This document shows positions 24,911 to 32,298 of a stretch of DNA of 64,000 bases, in pieces (the first letter of the stretch is position 1; each line of letters begins with the position of its first letter). The position numbers and the translations under genes were made by a program. Origin of the DNA: Ruminococcus sp. (lineage in GTDB: Bacteria > Bacillota_A > Clostridia > Oscillospirales > Ruminococcaceae); NCBI GenBank assembly GCA_017536105.1, contig JAFXRZ010000008.1:62001-126000 (forward strand). Direction: 5' to 3'. The notes beneath the pieces were generated by a model, which saw only the letters and a program-made list of their open reading frames with translations, was not told the DNA's origin and searched no databases.

Positions 24911-25244
24911 CGGTCGCAGCGGCGACTGCGCTTGACACGTGACGCAAGCTGCGCATGCTTACATAGAGCAAAACGGAATATATCCCACGCGGACAAAGCC
25001 TTGCAAGGGGTAAGCTACGCTTAAAGCTATGCGCAGCATTACAAATAGCAGCACGCTCTTGTTGGTGGCTTTCCGATCGGTCGCAGCGGCGACTGCGCTT
25101 GACACGTGACGCAAGCAGAGCTTGCTTACATAGAGCAAAACGGAACAAATCCCACGCGAGCAAAGCCTTGCAAGGGGTAAGCTACGCTTAAAGCTATGCG
25201 TAGTATTATAAATTGTCCCACGCTCTTGTTGGGGGCTTTCCGAT
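24911..25244. repeat. Tandem direct repeat, two copies of 167 bp
   Basis: Copy 1 starts at 24911 and copy 2 at 25078; both begin CGGTCGCAGCGGCGACTGCG and are about 90 percent alike. Each copy contains internal inverted repeats such as GCAAGC-AGA-GCTTGC (copy 2). No coding signal is present. It may be a mobile non-coding element or a processed structured RNA. Confidence 0.75.
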
Positions 25245-25508
25245 CGCCCCCAAACCCCTTCGGATACCCTCTATCTTTTTCTTGGTGGTAAAGATAACCC
25301 CAAACCCCTTCGGATACAAAGCGTTATCTTTAGACAAAGCCTTGATAGAACACCTCGCATCAAGCCTCTCCCAACGGTGTCAACGCGAACTCATACATAA
25401 AGCTACCTGCCTCCCCTCCGGGGAGGCCTGGCGAAGGCAGCCTTTTCCTCCTATTAAAAGCTGGTGGGGGAATTAAAAATAAATGTTTAAATTTTTGGCA
25501 AAAAAGAT

Positions 25509-25537
25509 TGACAAAGTGTGTATTGTATGATATACTG
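25509..25537 (+). promoter_or_regulatory. Promoter of the two-helix membrane protein gene
   Basis: TTGACA, 17-base spacer, TATACT: a near-consensus promoter about 70 bases upstream of the start codon. Confidence 0.85.
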
Positions 25538-25614
25538 ATTTATGTATAGGCGGCACAGGCTTTTCTTTGTTATGCCCTGCCGTTTTTAGAATGATTAGCG
25601 AAGAGGTTAGAGCC

Positions 25615-26349
25615 ATGGCTGCTGCTGGAGAACTGGATCGACTCAAACAGGCGAAAGAGTATTTCGAGCGCTATTATGAGTTTGAGGACGCCGTTAAAGT
25701 CAATGCACAGAATAAAGAATATCTGAAAAGCTATATACACAACCGTTATGACGTTGAAAAGGAATTCGATTTCAAGGCAAAATGTATGAAAGCTGCCGTC
25801 GCATCCGTCGGATGCGGTCTCGTGCTGGCGCTTCTCATACTGCTGATAATCGGCTTCGATCAGTGGCTCGTCGGGCTCATCATTTTCGTCGCTGTGACTG
25901 CAGGTCTTTTTGCGGCATTGTTTATGGTGCTGAAATACCGGCTGTCCGAAGCCTGCGAGCATCAGTCTGAGGTCAACAACGGCATAACTGAGCAGATCGC
26001 CGTGCTTGAAGCCCGCGATGCCCAGCTCGTCCGCCAGAGAGACGACTACTACAGAGGCCTTAAAAAGCGTGTGGATTTTATGTCCCTCGATTATATGGAT
26101 AATATCGACCAGATCATCGAGATCATCGAGAATAACGAGGCCGAGACCTGCGACGAGGCTGTCGCAGTCTTCGAGCAGAAGCTCCTTATGAAGGAAATGT
26201 CTTCCTTCCTTAATACCCCCGAGTCTGAGCCCGTTCCCCTCGACCCCGAAAAGGCTAAGGAAATGTTCGGTGATCCCCTCGAGATCATCCGCCAGAATGC
26301 AAAGAAAAAGAAAAAAGGTAAAAAAGCAGACTCTATCTTCGAGCTCTGA
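25615..26349 (+). CDS. Hypothetical protein with two membrane helices and flanking coiled-coil-like segments
   Basis: The protein has 244 residues. Residues 1-60 are charged and helical. Two hydrophobic helices lie at about 61-80 and 84-106, with a very short loop. The rest (107-244) is charged, helical and ends in a run of lysines (KKKKKGKKA). The start at 25615 has AGAGG upstream; ATG at 25591 is an alternative. No known family was recognised. The hairpin topology with cytosolic ends would suit a membrane scaffold, but no function can be stated. Codon use matches the housekeeping genes. Confidence 0.65.
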   Translation: MAAAGELDRLKQAKEYFERYYEFEDAVKVNAQNKEYLKSYIHNRYDVEKEFDFKAKCMKAAVASVGCGLVLALLILLIIGFDQWLVGLIIFVAVTAGLFAALFMVLKYRLSEACEHQSEVNNGITEQIAVLEARDAQLVRQRDDYYRGLKKRVDFMSLDYMDNIDQIIEIIENNEAETCDEAVAVFEQKLLMKEMSSFLNTPESEPVPLDPEKAKEMFGDPLEIIRQNAKKKKKGKKADSIFEL

Positions 26350-26356
26350 TATAAAA

Positions 26357-26389
26357 CAACGGCAGGGAAAAATCCTGCCGTTGTTTTTT
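26357..26389 (+). terminator. Strong terminator after the two-helix membrane protein gene
   Basis: CAACGGCAGG and CCTGCCGTTG pair around GAAAAAT and are followed by TTTTTT. Confidence 0.9.
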
Positions 26390-26435
26390 CATTTGCCGCT
26401 CTGCTGTGCTTCTCGGCAGTGTGCTGTTCCTTGTG

Positions 26436-26758
26436 CGGGAATTGCCTTTCGGATTCCGATAGGATGAACAAATAAAGGTGTAGGTCACACCGCTTTTGAT
26501 TTTTGACGAACGACAGGTCAGCTTTGCACCGCAGTCGGCACAGAAAACAACCCCCGCAAATATGCTCTTGTAACCGGTTTTGGTGAATCTGCGCCTGTTT
26601 GCCCGAAGCTGCTGCGCTGTCTCCCAGGTCGTTTTATCGACTATCGCTTCGTGAGTATTCTCGGTAACGATCTGCTTTTCGGGCGGATTTTTCAAGCGTT
26701 TATGCACCTTGTAGGATAGTGTTTCCGTCTTTAAGCTTGTTGTATTTCCGACCCGCTT
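26436..26758 (-). pseudogene. Remnant of a large serine recombinase (transposon/ICE type)
   Basis: The frame reads KNPPEKQIVTENTHEAIVD, FTKTGYKSIFAGVVFCADCGAKLTCR and YTFICSSYRNP, which matches the central recombinase domain and zinc-ribbon of TnpX/Tn4451-type large serine recombinases. The N-terminal resolvase catalytic domain and the C-terminal coiled coil are missing. The frame is open upstream to a stop at 26759 with no start context, and downstream it runs into the neighbouring terminator. This is a decayed fragment marking the left edge of an accessory region. Confidence 0.8.
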
Positions 26759-26793
26759 TTATTATTTCTGATCTGCTTTCACATAAAGAATAA

Positions 26794-27249
26794 TCAAATC
26801 CTCAACTGTTCAAGCGCGTCAAATATCTTGTGATATACCACCTGACTGGGACAGTAATCATAGTTGGCAAAAACCGATATCCCGCTGTGGTAAAAATGCT
26901 CCAGTATAGCTGCAGCACAGCCCGCGCTCCTGCTTTGACCGTACTCGCACTGGCAGATGATATCCATACCGCTATTGTATGCACGGTAGATAAATGCGGC
27001 GATATCGGGAGCTTCGGGGAAATAGGTGTCGTATGAATATCCTTTGCTTTTCAGAACATCAAGATCAAGGTCATCAAGCTCGCTGTAGAAAACCGTGTCG
27101 CAGACACCGCTGAAATCAACGTGGGTATAATCCTTGTCGATGCGTTTTATCTCAGGATCGTAAAAGCTGATGACAGCGGTTTTTTCGGGGAACTTCCGTT
27201 CCGAGATGATCTCTTCTATGGCTTCGCGGGAACAGATCTGTACATTCAT
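26794..27249 (-). CDS. Small CX5R phosphatase-like protein
   Basis: The protein has 151 residues. ICQCEYGQSRSAGCAAAIL (near residue 100) contains the C-E-Y-G-Q-S-R loop, the CX5R signature of Cys-based protein phosphatases, followed by the usual Ser and helix. A possible general-acid Asp lies upstream (around DYTHVDFSG). It is shorter than most dual-specificity phosphatases and the substrate is unknown. It sits between the recombinase remnant and the divergent DnaA-like gene. The ribosome site AAAGGAG precedes the ATG, and TTGTGT-16-TATAAA (27287-27314) is a possible promoter. Confidence 0.6.
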   Translation of the reverse strand: MNVQICSREAIEEIISERKFPEKTAVISFYDPEIKRIDKDYTHVDFSGVCDTVFYSELDDLDLDVLKSKGYSYDTYFPEAPDIAAFIYRAYNSGMDIICQCEYGQSRSAGCAAAILEHFYHSGISVFANYDYCPSQVVYHKIFDALEQLRI

Positions 27250-27352
27250 ATTTTATCTCCTTTTCTGTCCGTTTTCAGATTTCGTATTTATAATAACATA
27301 TACTATGGACACAAAACGGGTCATCATAATAATCTTTTTCATTTGAAAATGC

Positions 27353-27387
27353 GTGGGAGCTTTTCTGCTCATAGCCTGATATATAAT
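27353..27387 (+). promoter_or_regulatory. Shared motif site A upstream of the DnaA-like gene
   Basis: GTGGGAGCTTTTCT at 27353 is followed by GCTCATAGCCTGATA and TATAAT at 27382-27387, 29 bases from motif start to -10 box. Site B (28123) matches at about 29 of 35 positions with the same offset. The expected -35 position (GCTTTT) is non-consensus, so an activator is likely needed. Confidence 0.7.
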
Positions 27388-27447
27388 ATAATTCGGGAAG
27401 TTCAAACCTTTTAAAAAGTCTTATGATAACTAAGCAGGAGGTATTTT

Positions 27448-27969
27448 ATGAAAAAAGAACACATTACATCAAAGGGCTCACAGTACAATTTCAACAACTT
27501 CAATATCACAGAGAATAACCGTGCCGCTTTTGAAATGGCAAAGCAATTTGCTGAAAACGTCAATGCTAAGCCGCTGCACATCCACGGAAAAACAGCTACA
27601 GGCAAAACGCATCTGCTGTATGCAGTGAAAAATCATATTGAGCTGCATAAGCCGGATGTAAAGGTGATACTGACGAATGCTGAGGTATTTAGTGAAAAAC
27701 TGATAAATACAATTAAAGAATGCTCATCGATACCTGCGTTTCGTGTAATGTATAGCGAGGCCGATGTGCTGCTGATGGATGATATCCAGCTGCTTGCCGG
27801 GAAACCTACGGTACAGCAGCAACTAATACTTATATTTAATTCCCTGTATGAATCCGGCTGCCGTATTATGACAACCTCTTCGGATACCGATATCGATGTT
27901 ATGCTCGAGGATCGTTTGCGTTCAAGGTTGTATTTCGAGGATTACATTACAATAAAAGCTGAAGTCTGA
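27448..27969 (+). CDS. Stand-alone DnaA-like AAA+ ATPase domain
   Basis: The protein has 173 residues. Residues 45-54 are a Walker A (HGKTATGKTH), 106-114 a Walker B (DVLLMDDIQLLAGK), and EDRLRSRL near residue 158 resembles the DnaA arginine-finger box. The N-terminal FNNFNITENNRAAFEMAK matches the DnaA domain III entry. DnaA domains I, II and the DNA-binding domain IV are absent, and it is far shorter than DnaA. Hda and DnaC-like proteins are the closest analogues. It could regulate replication of the host or of a mobile element; this is inference. It has a perfect AGGAGG ribosome site and is expressed from site A. Confidence 0.7.
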   Translation: MKKEHITSKGSQYNFNNFNITENNRAAFEMAKQFAENVNAKPLHIHGKTATGKTHLLYAVKNHIELHKPDVKVILTNAEVFSEKLINTIKECSSIPAFRVMYSEADVLLMDDIQLLAGKPTVQQQLILIFNSLYESGCRIMTTSSDTDIDVMLEDRLRSRLYFEDYITIKAEV

Positions 27970-28015
27970 TCTACGGGCTAACTTTCTGATCCGAAGCAGC
28001 TCGATACAAACAGAA

Positions 28016-28055
28016 AAAGGTCTCTCGATCTATTGCAGATCGGAGACCTTGTTTT
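28016..28055 (+). terminator. Terminator after the DnaA-like gene
   Basis: AAGGTCTC-T-CGATCT and AGATCG-GAGACCTT form a long stem followed by GTTTTG. Confidence 0.9.
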
Positions 28056-28122
28056 GTATTAAATATATGGCTCGTTATGTGTAATTAGGACGAGTAGAAT
28101 AATTATCTCACGCCAAAAAACG

Positions 28123-28157
28123 GTGGGAGCTTTTCTCCCCATACCCTAAGATATAAT
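28123..28157 (+). promoter_or_regulatory. Shared motif site B upstream of the WYL regulator gene
   Basis: GTGGGAGCTTTTCT at 28123, then CCCCATACCCTAAGA and TATAAT at 28152-28157, again a 29-base offset. GGGAG and CTCCC form a short inverted repeat. A second, consensus-like promoter follows at 28172-28200. Confidence 0.7.
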
Positions 28158-28171
28158 AATTACAGAAAAAC

Positions 28172-28200
28172 TTGAACCCCACCGAAAAATATAGTATAAT
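28172..28200 (+). promoter_or_regulatory. Second promoter of the WYL regulator gene
   Basis: TTGAAC, 17-base spacer, TATAAT, 30 bases upstream of the start codon. Confidence 0.75.
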
Positions 28201-28229
28201 ATCATCAACAATCACAAGGAGGTATCGCT

Positions 28230-29264
28230 ATGCAGGAGAAATCCAAGCAGCCCAAGAAGCTGGCTGTGATCTACATTCTGAAGATCTTGCAGGACTACAC
28301 CGATTCGGACAACACCCTCACTCAGACGGAGATAGCCGAGCGGCTGATGGATGAGTATGGTATGTCCCTTGACCGCAAGAGCGTGCGTCACAATCTCTCG
28401 AAGCTCATGGAGGCGGGATACCCGATCCATTACAAAGAGAACGTCACCCGTATCGGCGCGGGCGGCGAGGAGCAGACGATCAAGTCGGACTGGTACTACG
28501 ATCAGGAAGACCGCTTTGATAAAAGCGAGCTGCGCGTGATGATCGACAGCCTGCTGTATGCCAACGGACTGCCGCAGTACCAGCTTTCAAGACTTATCGA
28601 AAAGATCGTAAACCTGGGCGGCAGATTCGAGCGAAACTCCCTACGCAAGGCGAAAGCTGTGCTGAATACCCGCCCCGACAACAAGCAGATGTTCTATAAC
28701 GTGTCGATGATAACCGAGGCCGTGGAGGCGGGCAAAATGATATGCTTCAATTACGGCTCCCGCGGCCTCGACGGCAAGCTCCACGCCAAAGAGCAGGACG
28801 GCAAGCCCAAGCTCTACACCGTCACGCCCCGGAAAATGGTGTTGTTAAACGGACGGTATTACCTTGTTGCAACTAAAAAGGACGGCACCCTCACCAACTT
28901 CCGTGTTGACCGCATTATGAATATATCCCACACAGATGAGAAAGCCGACAGGCGCAGTATCCGGCAGGACGACCTCCGGGACTATGTCACCGAACATCCC
29001 TATATGTGGACGGGTGAGGTCTGCCACGGGAGCTTCCGCTGTCCCGAGTGGCTCATTCCCGACATCATCGACACCTTCGGCACCAATTACTCTGTGATGA
29101 AGCAGGAGAACGGCAATATCGAGGTAAGTGTCCGCGTCGGGATGAAAGACCTTGAGCAGTGGGGTATGCATTACTGCGACCAGGTTGAGATCCTTTACCC
29201 GAAGGAGGTCAGAGAGGCAGTTGCCAGGACGCTGAAAGAAGCTGCGGCAAGATATGGGGGATGA
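28230..29264 (+). CDS. WYL-domain transcriptional regulator
   Basis: The protein has 344 residues. The N-terminal winged-helix region (about residues 10-90: LAVIYILKILQDYT, TQTEIAERLMDEYGM, SVRHNLSKLMEAGYPI) is a DNA-binding fold. Residues about 150-250 form the WYL domain (ICFNYGSRGLDGK, VTPRKMVLLNGRYYLVATKKDG, FRVDRI), which in this family binds ligands such as nucleic acid fragments. The C-terminal extension is the usual WCX region. Family members often control defence or DNA-damage genes. AAGGAGG precedes the ATG. The gene is likely self-regulated through site B and may control sites A and C. Confidence 0.85.
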   Translation: MQEKSKQPKKLAVIYILKILQDYTDSDNTLTQTEIAERLMDEYGMSLDRKSVRHNLSKLMEAGYPIHYKENVTRIGAGGEEQTIKSDWYYDQEDRFDKSELRVMIDSLLYANGLPQYQLSRLIEKIVNLGGRFERNSLRKAKAVLNTRPDNKQMFYNVSMITEAVEAGKMICFNYGSRGLDGKLHAKEQDGKPKLYTVTPRKMVLLNGRYYLVATKKDGTLTNFRVDRIMNISHTDEKADRRSIRQDDLRDYVTEHPYMWTGEVCHGSFRCPEWLIPDIIDTFGTNYSVMKQENGNIEVSVRVGMKDLEQWGMHYCDQVEILYPKEVREAVARTLKEAAARYGG

Positions 29265-29295
29265 GAAGTTTTTTACCCACCCTCTCTGATATAAT
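29261..29295 (+). promoter_or_regulatory. Shared motif site C (weaker) upstream of the acidic unknown gene
   Basis: ATGAGAAGTTTTTTACCCA at 29261 matches the site A/B motif at 13 of 19 positions and lies the same 29 bases upstream of a TATAAT (29290-29295). It overlaps the stop codon of the WYL gene. Confidence 0.5.
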
Positions 29296-29335
29296 GTTAT
29301 CACAGAGAACGTTATGAGACAGAAAGGCGGTACTT

Positions 29336-29746
29336 ATGAAATTCAGCTGCACACTTGGGACACTCCGAGCAAAGCTCGACAGTATGGAAGACCTTTTCGG
29401 CGACAAGATCAAGGCGGAGTTTGTTTCCTACAACGGTTCAGTGACTGTAAGGAAGGATGACAGAGAGGAACTGCGGCATCAGGCGTATAATTATCTGCTC
29501 CGGTTTCCCAACCTCGGTTTTGTGCTTCGTCTGGGCGATGTATGCTGGTGGTACGAAGAAGAACAGCGCAAGGAGCTTCGCAACCCGGCGGTGTTCCTGT
29601 GTTCGGATGACGGCAGGGTGGAATACTACTGTGCGCAACGGATAGACGATCTTTTCGAGTGTTATGCAGCCGAAGAGAATGTCAGCGACGAGGAGCTTGA
29701 CCGTCTTGAATGTGTGATCGAGACGGAGTTTGAGGCGGATGTGTGA
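29336..29746 (+). CDS. Hypothetical acidic protein
   Basis: The protein has 136 residues, with many Asp/Glu residues in the C-terminal third (EENVSDEELDRLECVIETEFEADV) and an aromatic stretch VCWWYEEEQ near residue 70. No known family was recognised. The ATG at 29336 is preceded by GAAAGGCGG. It follows the WYL gene and its own copy of the shared promoter motif, so it is probably in the same regulon. Confidence 0.6.
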   Translation: MKFSCTLGTLRAKLDSMEDLFGDKIKAEFVSYNGSVTVRKDDREELRHQAYNYLLRFPNLGFVLRLGDVCWWYEEEQRKELRNPAVFLCSDDGRVEYYCAQRIDDLFECYAAEENVSDEELDRLECVIETEFEADV

Positions 29747-29824
29747 AAGGAGGGATGATTTGGGATTATTAAACGATTCTAACTCGAATGATTAGTCTAT
29801 TATGATTTTAAAAGGAGGATTAGT

Positions 29825-30499
29825 ATGTATTTACAATCATTAAAAGGTTATGACAACTTAGTAAACGATTTTAAAGATTCCTACAAGGGTTGGTACAATC
29901 GTAATCAGTCGAAAGAACTTGATATAACCAATAAAGAACTGATTATGTATTTTTCGCTTGAGAAAGGCTTTAACGTTGATATGATGCCACTTACATTCCA
30001 AAAACTCGTTAAAGGATCAAATGTATATATTGATCAGAATATCAAAGGAGAAATACTGAGCTGGTTTTCGGATGAGATTCTCAAATATATTCTCAATGGG
30101 ACAAATAAGAGTTACGATGAATGGCATAGTAAGTTAGGCAATGCTTTTGTAGTTAAAGTGAATAATGAGTTATTTAAAGATAAGTATTATCCTATGCAGT
30201 ATGGAAAAGCTCAAAAACTCATAAATATGACAATGAAATATCTATCTACTTGTGACAATGCTGATAAGTATGAAGAAAGATTTAAGGATTGTCATATGGC
30301 TTTAGACAGTAAGATTTTAGATTGGTATTATAATGAAGTTAGACCTGATATCAAGAAGTCTTATAGAAAAAGCTGGAGTTCTCTTGATGAAATCTCATAT
30401 TTTGAAATACAAAATGACATAAGAGAATACTGCAAAACACATAATTATATTCCATTTGTTCAAGAATGGCCTATATGGGCAGAGTATATGAAAAAATAG
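29825..30499 (+). CDS. Hypothetical protein, AT-rich gene
   Basis: The protein has 224 residues, rich in Lys, Asn, Tyr and Ile (YDNLVNDFKDSYKGWYNRN, YLSTCDNADKYEERFKD). It has no signal peptide or membrane helix and no motif that I recognise. AAGGAGG precedes the ATG. Base composition is markedly AT-rich compared with the genes on both sides, which points to separate acquisition. Its end overlaps the leader of the next gene, 14 bases before that start codon. Confidence 0.55.
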   Translation: MYLQSLKGYDNLVNDFKDSYKGWYNRNQSKELDITNKELIMYFSLEKGFNVDMMPLTFQKLVKGSNVYIDQNIKGEILSWFSDEILKYILNGTNKSYDEWHSKLGNAFVVKVNNELFKDKYYPMQYGKAQKLINMTMKYLSTCDNADKYEERFKDCHMALDSKILDWYYNEVRPDIKKSYRKSWSSLDEISYFEIQNDIREYCKTHNYIPFVQEWPIWAEYMKK

Positions 30500-30513
30500 A
30501 AAGGAGCGTCCCC

Positions 30514-30864
30514 ATGCCCGCCCCCATCCTCACCGCCTCCACCCGCAGACTCCGCAGCATAGCCGAGATCACCGCCGAGCGCGGGGTCATCAAGACCCCC
30601 GGCTATTACATTTTTGAGGTCGCTTACGCAAAACCCGAACGCCCGAACAACGACCCGACACGGTTCATCAACGGCGTTGTGATGTGTGTTGCAACGATGA
30701 AGCTCTGCGTCCATTCCGTCGTTTACGGTGCGGACTATATCAGCTTCGAGTGCAGCGGTCAGGATGCCTACGGCTACAATGCGAGCGGCACTTACTATTA
30801 CTATCAGTCGCCCTTGTATATGCGCGGTGACAGGCCCTTCGTGCTGTCTGTCACTCCCGCGTGA
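30514..30864 (+). CDS. Hypothetical protein
   Basis: The protein has 116 residues and starts MPAPILTASTRRLRSIAE; the ATG at 30514 has the ribosome site AAAGGAGCG. The C-terminal half is rich in Tyr and Gly (GQDAYGYNASGTYYYY). There is no signal peptide and no known family was recognised. Composition is GC-rich, unlike the gene just upstream. It is followed after 12 bases by a small HTH-like gene, so the two are probably co-transcribed. Confidence 0.55.
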   Translation: MPAPILTASTRRLRSIAEITAERGVIKTPGYYIFEVAYAKPERPNNDPTRFINGVVMCVATMKLCVHSVVYGADYISFECSGQDAYGYNASGTYYYYQSPLYMRGDRPFVLSVTPA

Positions 30865-30876
30865 AAGGAGAACATT

Positions 30877-31179
30877 ATGCAGATCACCGACGAATATGCC
30901 GCCAAGCTCAACGAATATTTCAAGCCCGAGAAGCCCCTCACCGCAGAGCAGTACGGGGCGATGATCGAGCCTTTTGCCGAACATATGCGCAGCGTGCTTC
31001 TGCTGCACGTCTGCGAGGGCAAGAGCCTTACGGAGGTCTCTGCTATCAGGGATTCCAACGTAATGCGCATACAGCAGATATTCAGCAAGGCCGAGCGCAT
31101 GATGAAGCACAGAGTTCAAAACCCCGGCAAGAAGTACCGCGTGAAGGATTTTCTCGACAAACCGGAGGACGGCAAATGA
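30877..31179 (+). CDS. Small helix-turn-helix protein resembling sigma-70 region 4
   Basis: The protein has 100 residues. VLLLHVCEGKSLTEVSAIRDSNVMRIQQIFSKAERMMKH (residues about 45-83) has the spacing of a sigma region 4 or LuxR-like HTH. There is no region 2, so it is not a full sigma factor. AAAGGAG precedes the ATG. The stop overlaps the start of the next gene (ATGA). It may be an element-borne regulator. Confidence 0.5.
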   Translation: MQITDEYAAKLNEYFKPEKPLTAEQYGAMIEPFAEHMRSVLLLHVCEGKSLTEVSAIRDSNVMRIQQIFSKAERMMKHRVQNPGKKYRVKDFLDKPEDGK

Positions 31180-31637
31180 ATAAAAACGAAGACACAAGAA
31201 ATCTGCTGACCGAAAACTGGGTCTACTTTACCACAAAGATCCGTAACGGTAAAATAGACATTACTTCAATGATCCCGAATTATAAACGGACGTGGTCATA
31301 TTTTTCGGAAGTTGTCGGAAGCGGCTCGTTTTCTGTCGATGATATAAAGCTCATAAATGCGATCCACAGATTTACTTCTGAACTGACCGAGGCAGCAAGA
31401 TATTTTTATTATATAAATCCGCACCATGAGGTTTCCTCAAATCTTCTCATCATGTCCATGCTGATCTATAAGCTGCTGGACAACATCGCAGACAAACGCT
31501 TTTCAACAGGTGTGCTGAGATTTGAGATCTTCGGGAAAAAGAACATAGTTTTCCTTGACGGTTTTGATCATACTTTCCGTGATCTGTGGAAGGAGTGCTT
31601 TGAAAGGCTGAAACAGGGACAGGAGGATTTTTTATGA
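31176..31637 (+). CDS. Hypothetical cytosolic helical protein
   Basis: The protein has 153 residues and starts MNKNEDTRNLLTENWVYFTTK at the ATG overlapping the preceding stop. It is mostly helical (LINAIHRFTSELTEAARYFYYI, LLIMSMLIYKLLDNIADKR). No family was recognised. It overlaps the downstream hydrolase gene by 4 bases, so four genes from 30514 on form one operon. Confidence 0.55.
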   Translation: MNKNEDTRNLLTENWVYFTTKIRNGKIDITSMIPNYKRTWSYFSEVVGSGSFSVDDIKLINAIHRFTSELTEAARYFYYINPHHEVSSNLLIMSMLIYKLLDNIADKRFSTGVLRFEIFGKKNIVFLDGFDHTFRDLWKECFERLKQGQEDFL

Positions 31638-32215
31638 TAAAGATACTGAACATCCACGGCTATCACGGCAGCCCCAAGAACAGCGCATATCAGGCGCTTG
31701 AAGCCCTCGGCTGCGAGATCATCGCGCCCGCGCTTGATTACGATAACGTGTCGCCGGATAACATCCTCGGCAGCCTGAAATACATTCTTGCGGACAAGCG
31801 CCCCGATATCATCGTCGGGACAAGTCTCGGAGGATTTTATGCGGCGGTGCTGAGCGCACAGTGCGATCATCCCGTGATGCTCGTCAACCCGTTTCTGATG
31901 TCGTTTCTCACATTCGACGGCGACGTCCGTCCGCGCAGGGATATCAAGCCGCTGATCGGTCTGTTCGGACATCTGTCGCAGCTCGACAGCAGTAATGTCA
32001 GCTGCATCGTCGGCGATAACGACGAGCTGCTCGGCGACCACAAATTCACGGAAGAGCTTCTCGGCAACACACGCTTCCGCCGCATCCCCGGCGGAGGGCA
32101 TTCGGGGTACACCCTGCCGCTGAAAGAGTATTTTGCGGAGATGCTGCCTTACTATACGGATGTCCTGCCGAGGAGAGAGTGGGCAGATGGGTTTCCGGGG
32201 CTTGATGAGGATTAG
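31634..32215 (+). CDS. YqiA-like alpha/beta hydrolase
   Basis: The protein has 193 residues. It starts ILNIHGYHGSPKN (oxyanion region), has GTSLGG with the nucleophile Ser64, the Asp in VGDNDELL near 133 and the His in PGGGHSGY near 155: a full catalytic triad. The short, lid-free fold matches the YqiA/YcfP esterase family. The substrate is unknown. It is the last gene of the operon that begins at 30514. Composition is GC-rich. Confidence 0.75.
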   Translation: MIKILNIHGYHGSPKNSAYQALEALGCEIIAPALDYDNVSPDNILGSLKYILADKRPDIIVGTSLGGFYAAVLSAQCDHPVMLVNPFLMSFLTFDGDVRPRRDIKPLIGLFGHLSQLDSSNVSCIVGDNDELLGDHKFTEELLGNTRFRRIPGGGHSGYTLPLKEYFAEMLPYYTDVLPRREWADGFPGLDED

Positions 32216-32221
32216 CTGGTG

Positions 32222-32250
32222 TTGACAGATGGTGAATGGTTTGATATGAT
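32222..32250 (+). promoter_or_regulatory. Promoter of the PD-(D/E)XK gene
   Basis: TTGACA, 17-base spacer, TATGAT, about 50 bases upstream of the start at 32299. The gene is therefore transcribed alone. Confidence 0.8.
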
Positions 32251-32298
32251 TGTTATATAGAGTGACGTTAAAACGAGAGGTTGAATGGAGGTTTGAAT

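Larger units (their letters stand above)
24816..25614 (+). other. Intergenic region of about 800 bases with terminator, tandem repeat and promoter
   Basis: It holds the surface-gene terminator (24862-24896), a 167-bp tandem repeat (24911-25244), a shorter direct repeat (CCCAAACCCCTTCGGATAC near 25249 and near 25301) and a promoter (25509-25537). No credible gene was found; reading frames inside it only reflect the repeat. Confidence 0.6.

Noticed and set aside
24796..25163. Two minus-strand short frames sharing similar peptides
   Set aside because: The similarity comes from the 167-bp tandem DNA repeat; no ribosome site and no protein family.
26333..26435. Extension of the recombinase remnant towards 26333
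   Set aside because: The frame runs through the strong terminator of the neighbouring gene and loses similarity, so coding there is not real.
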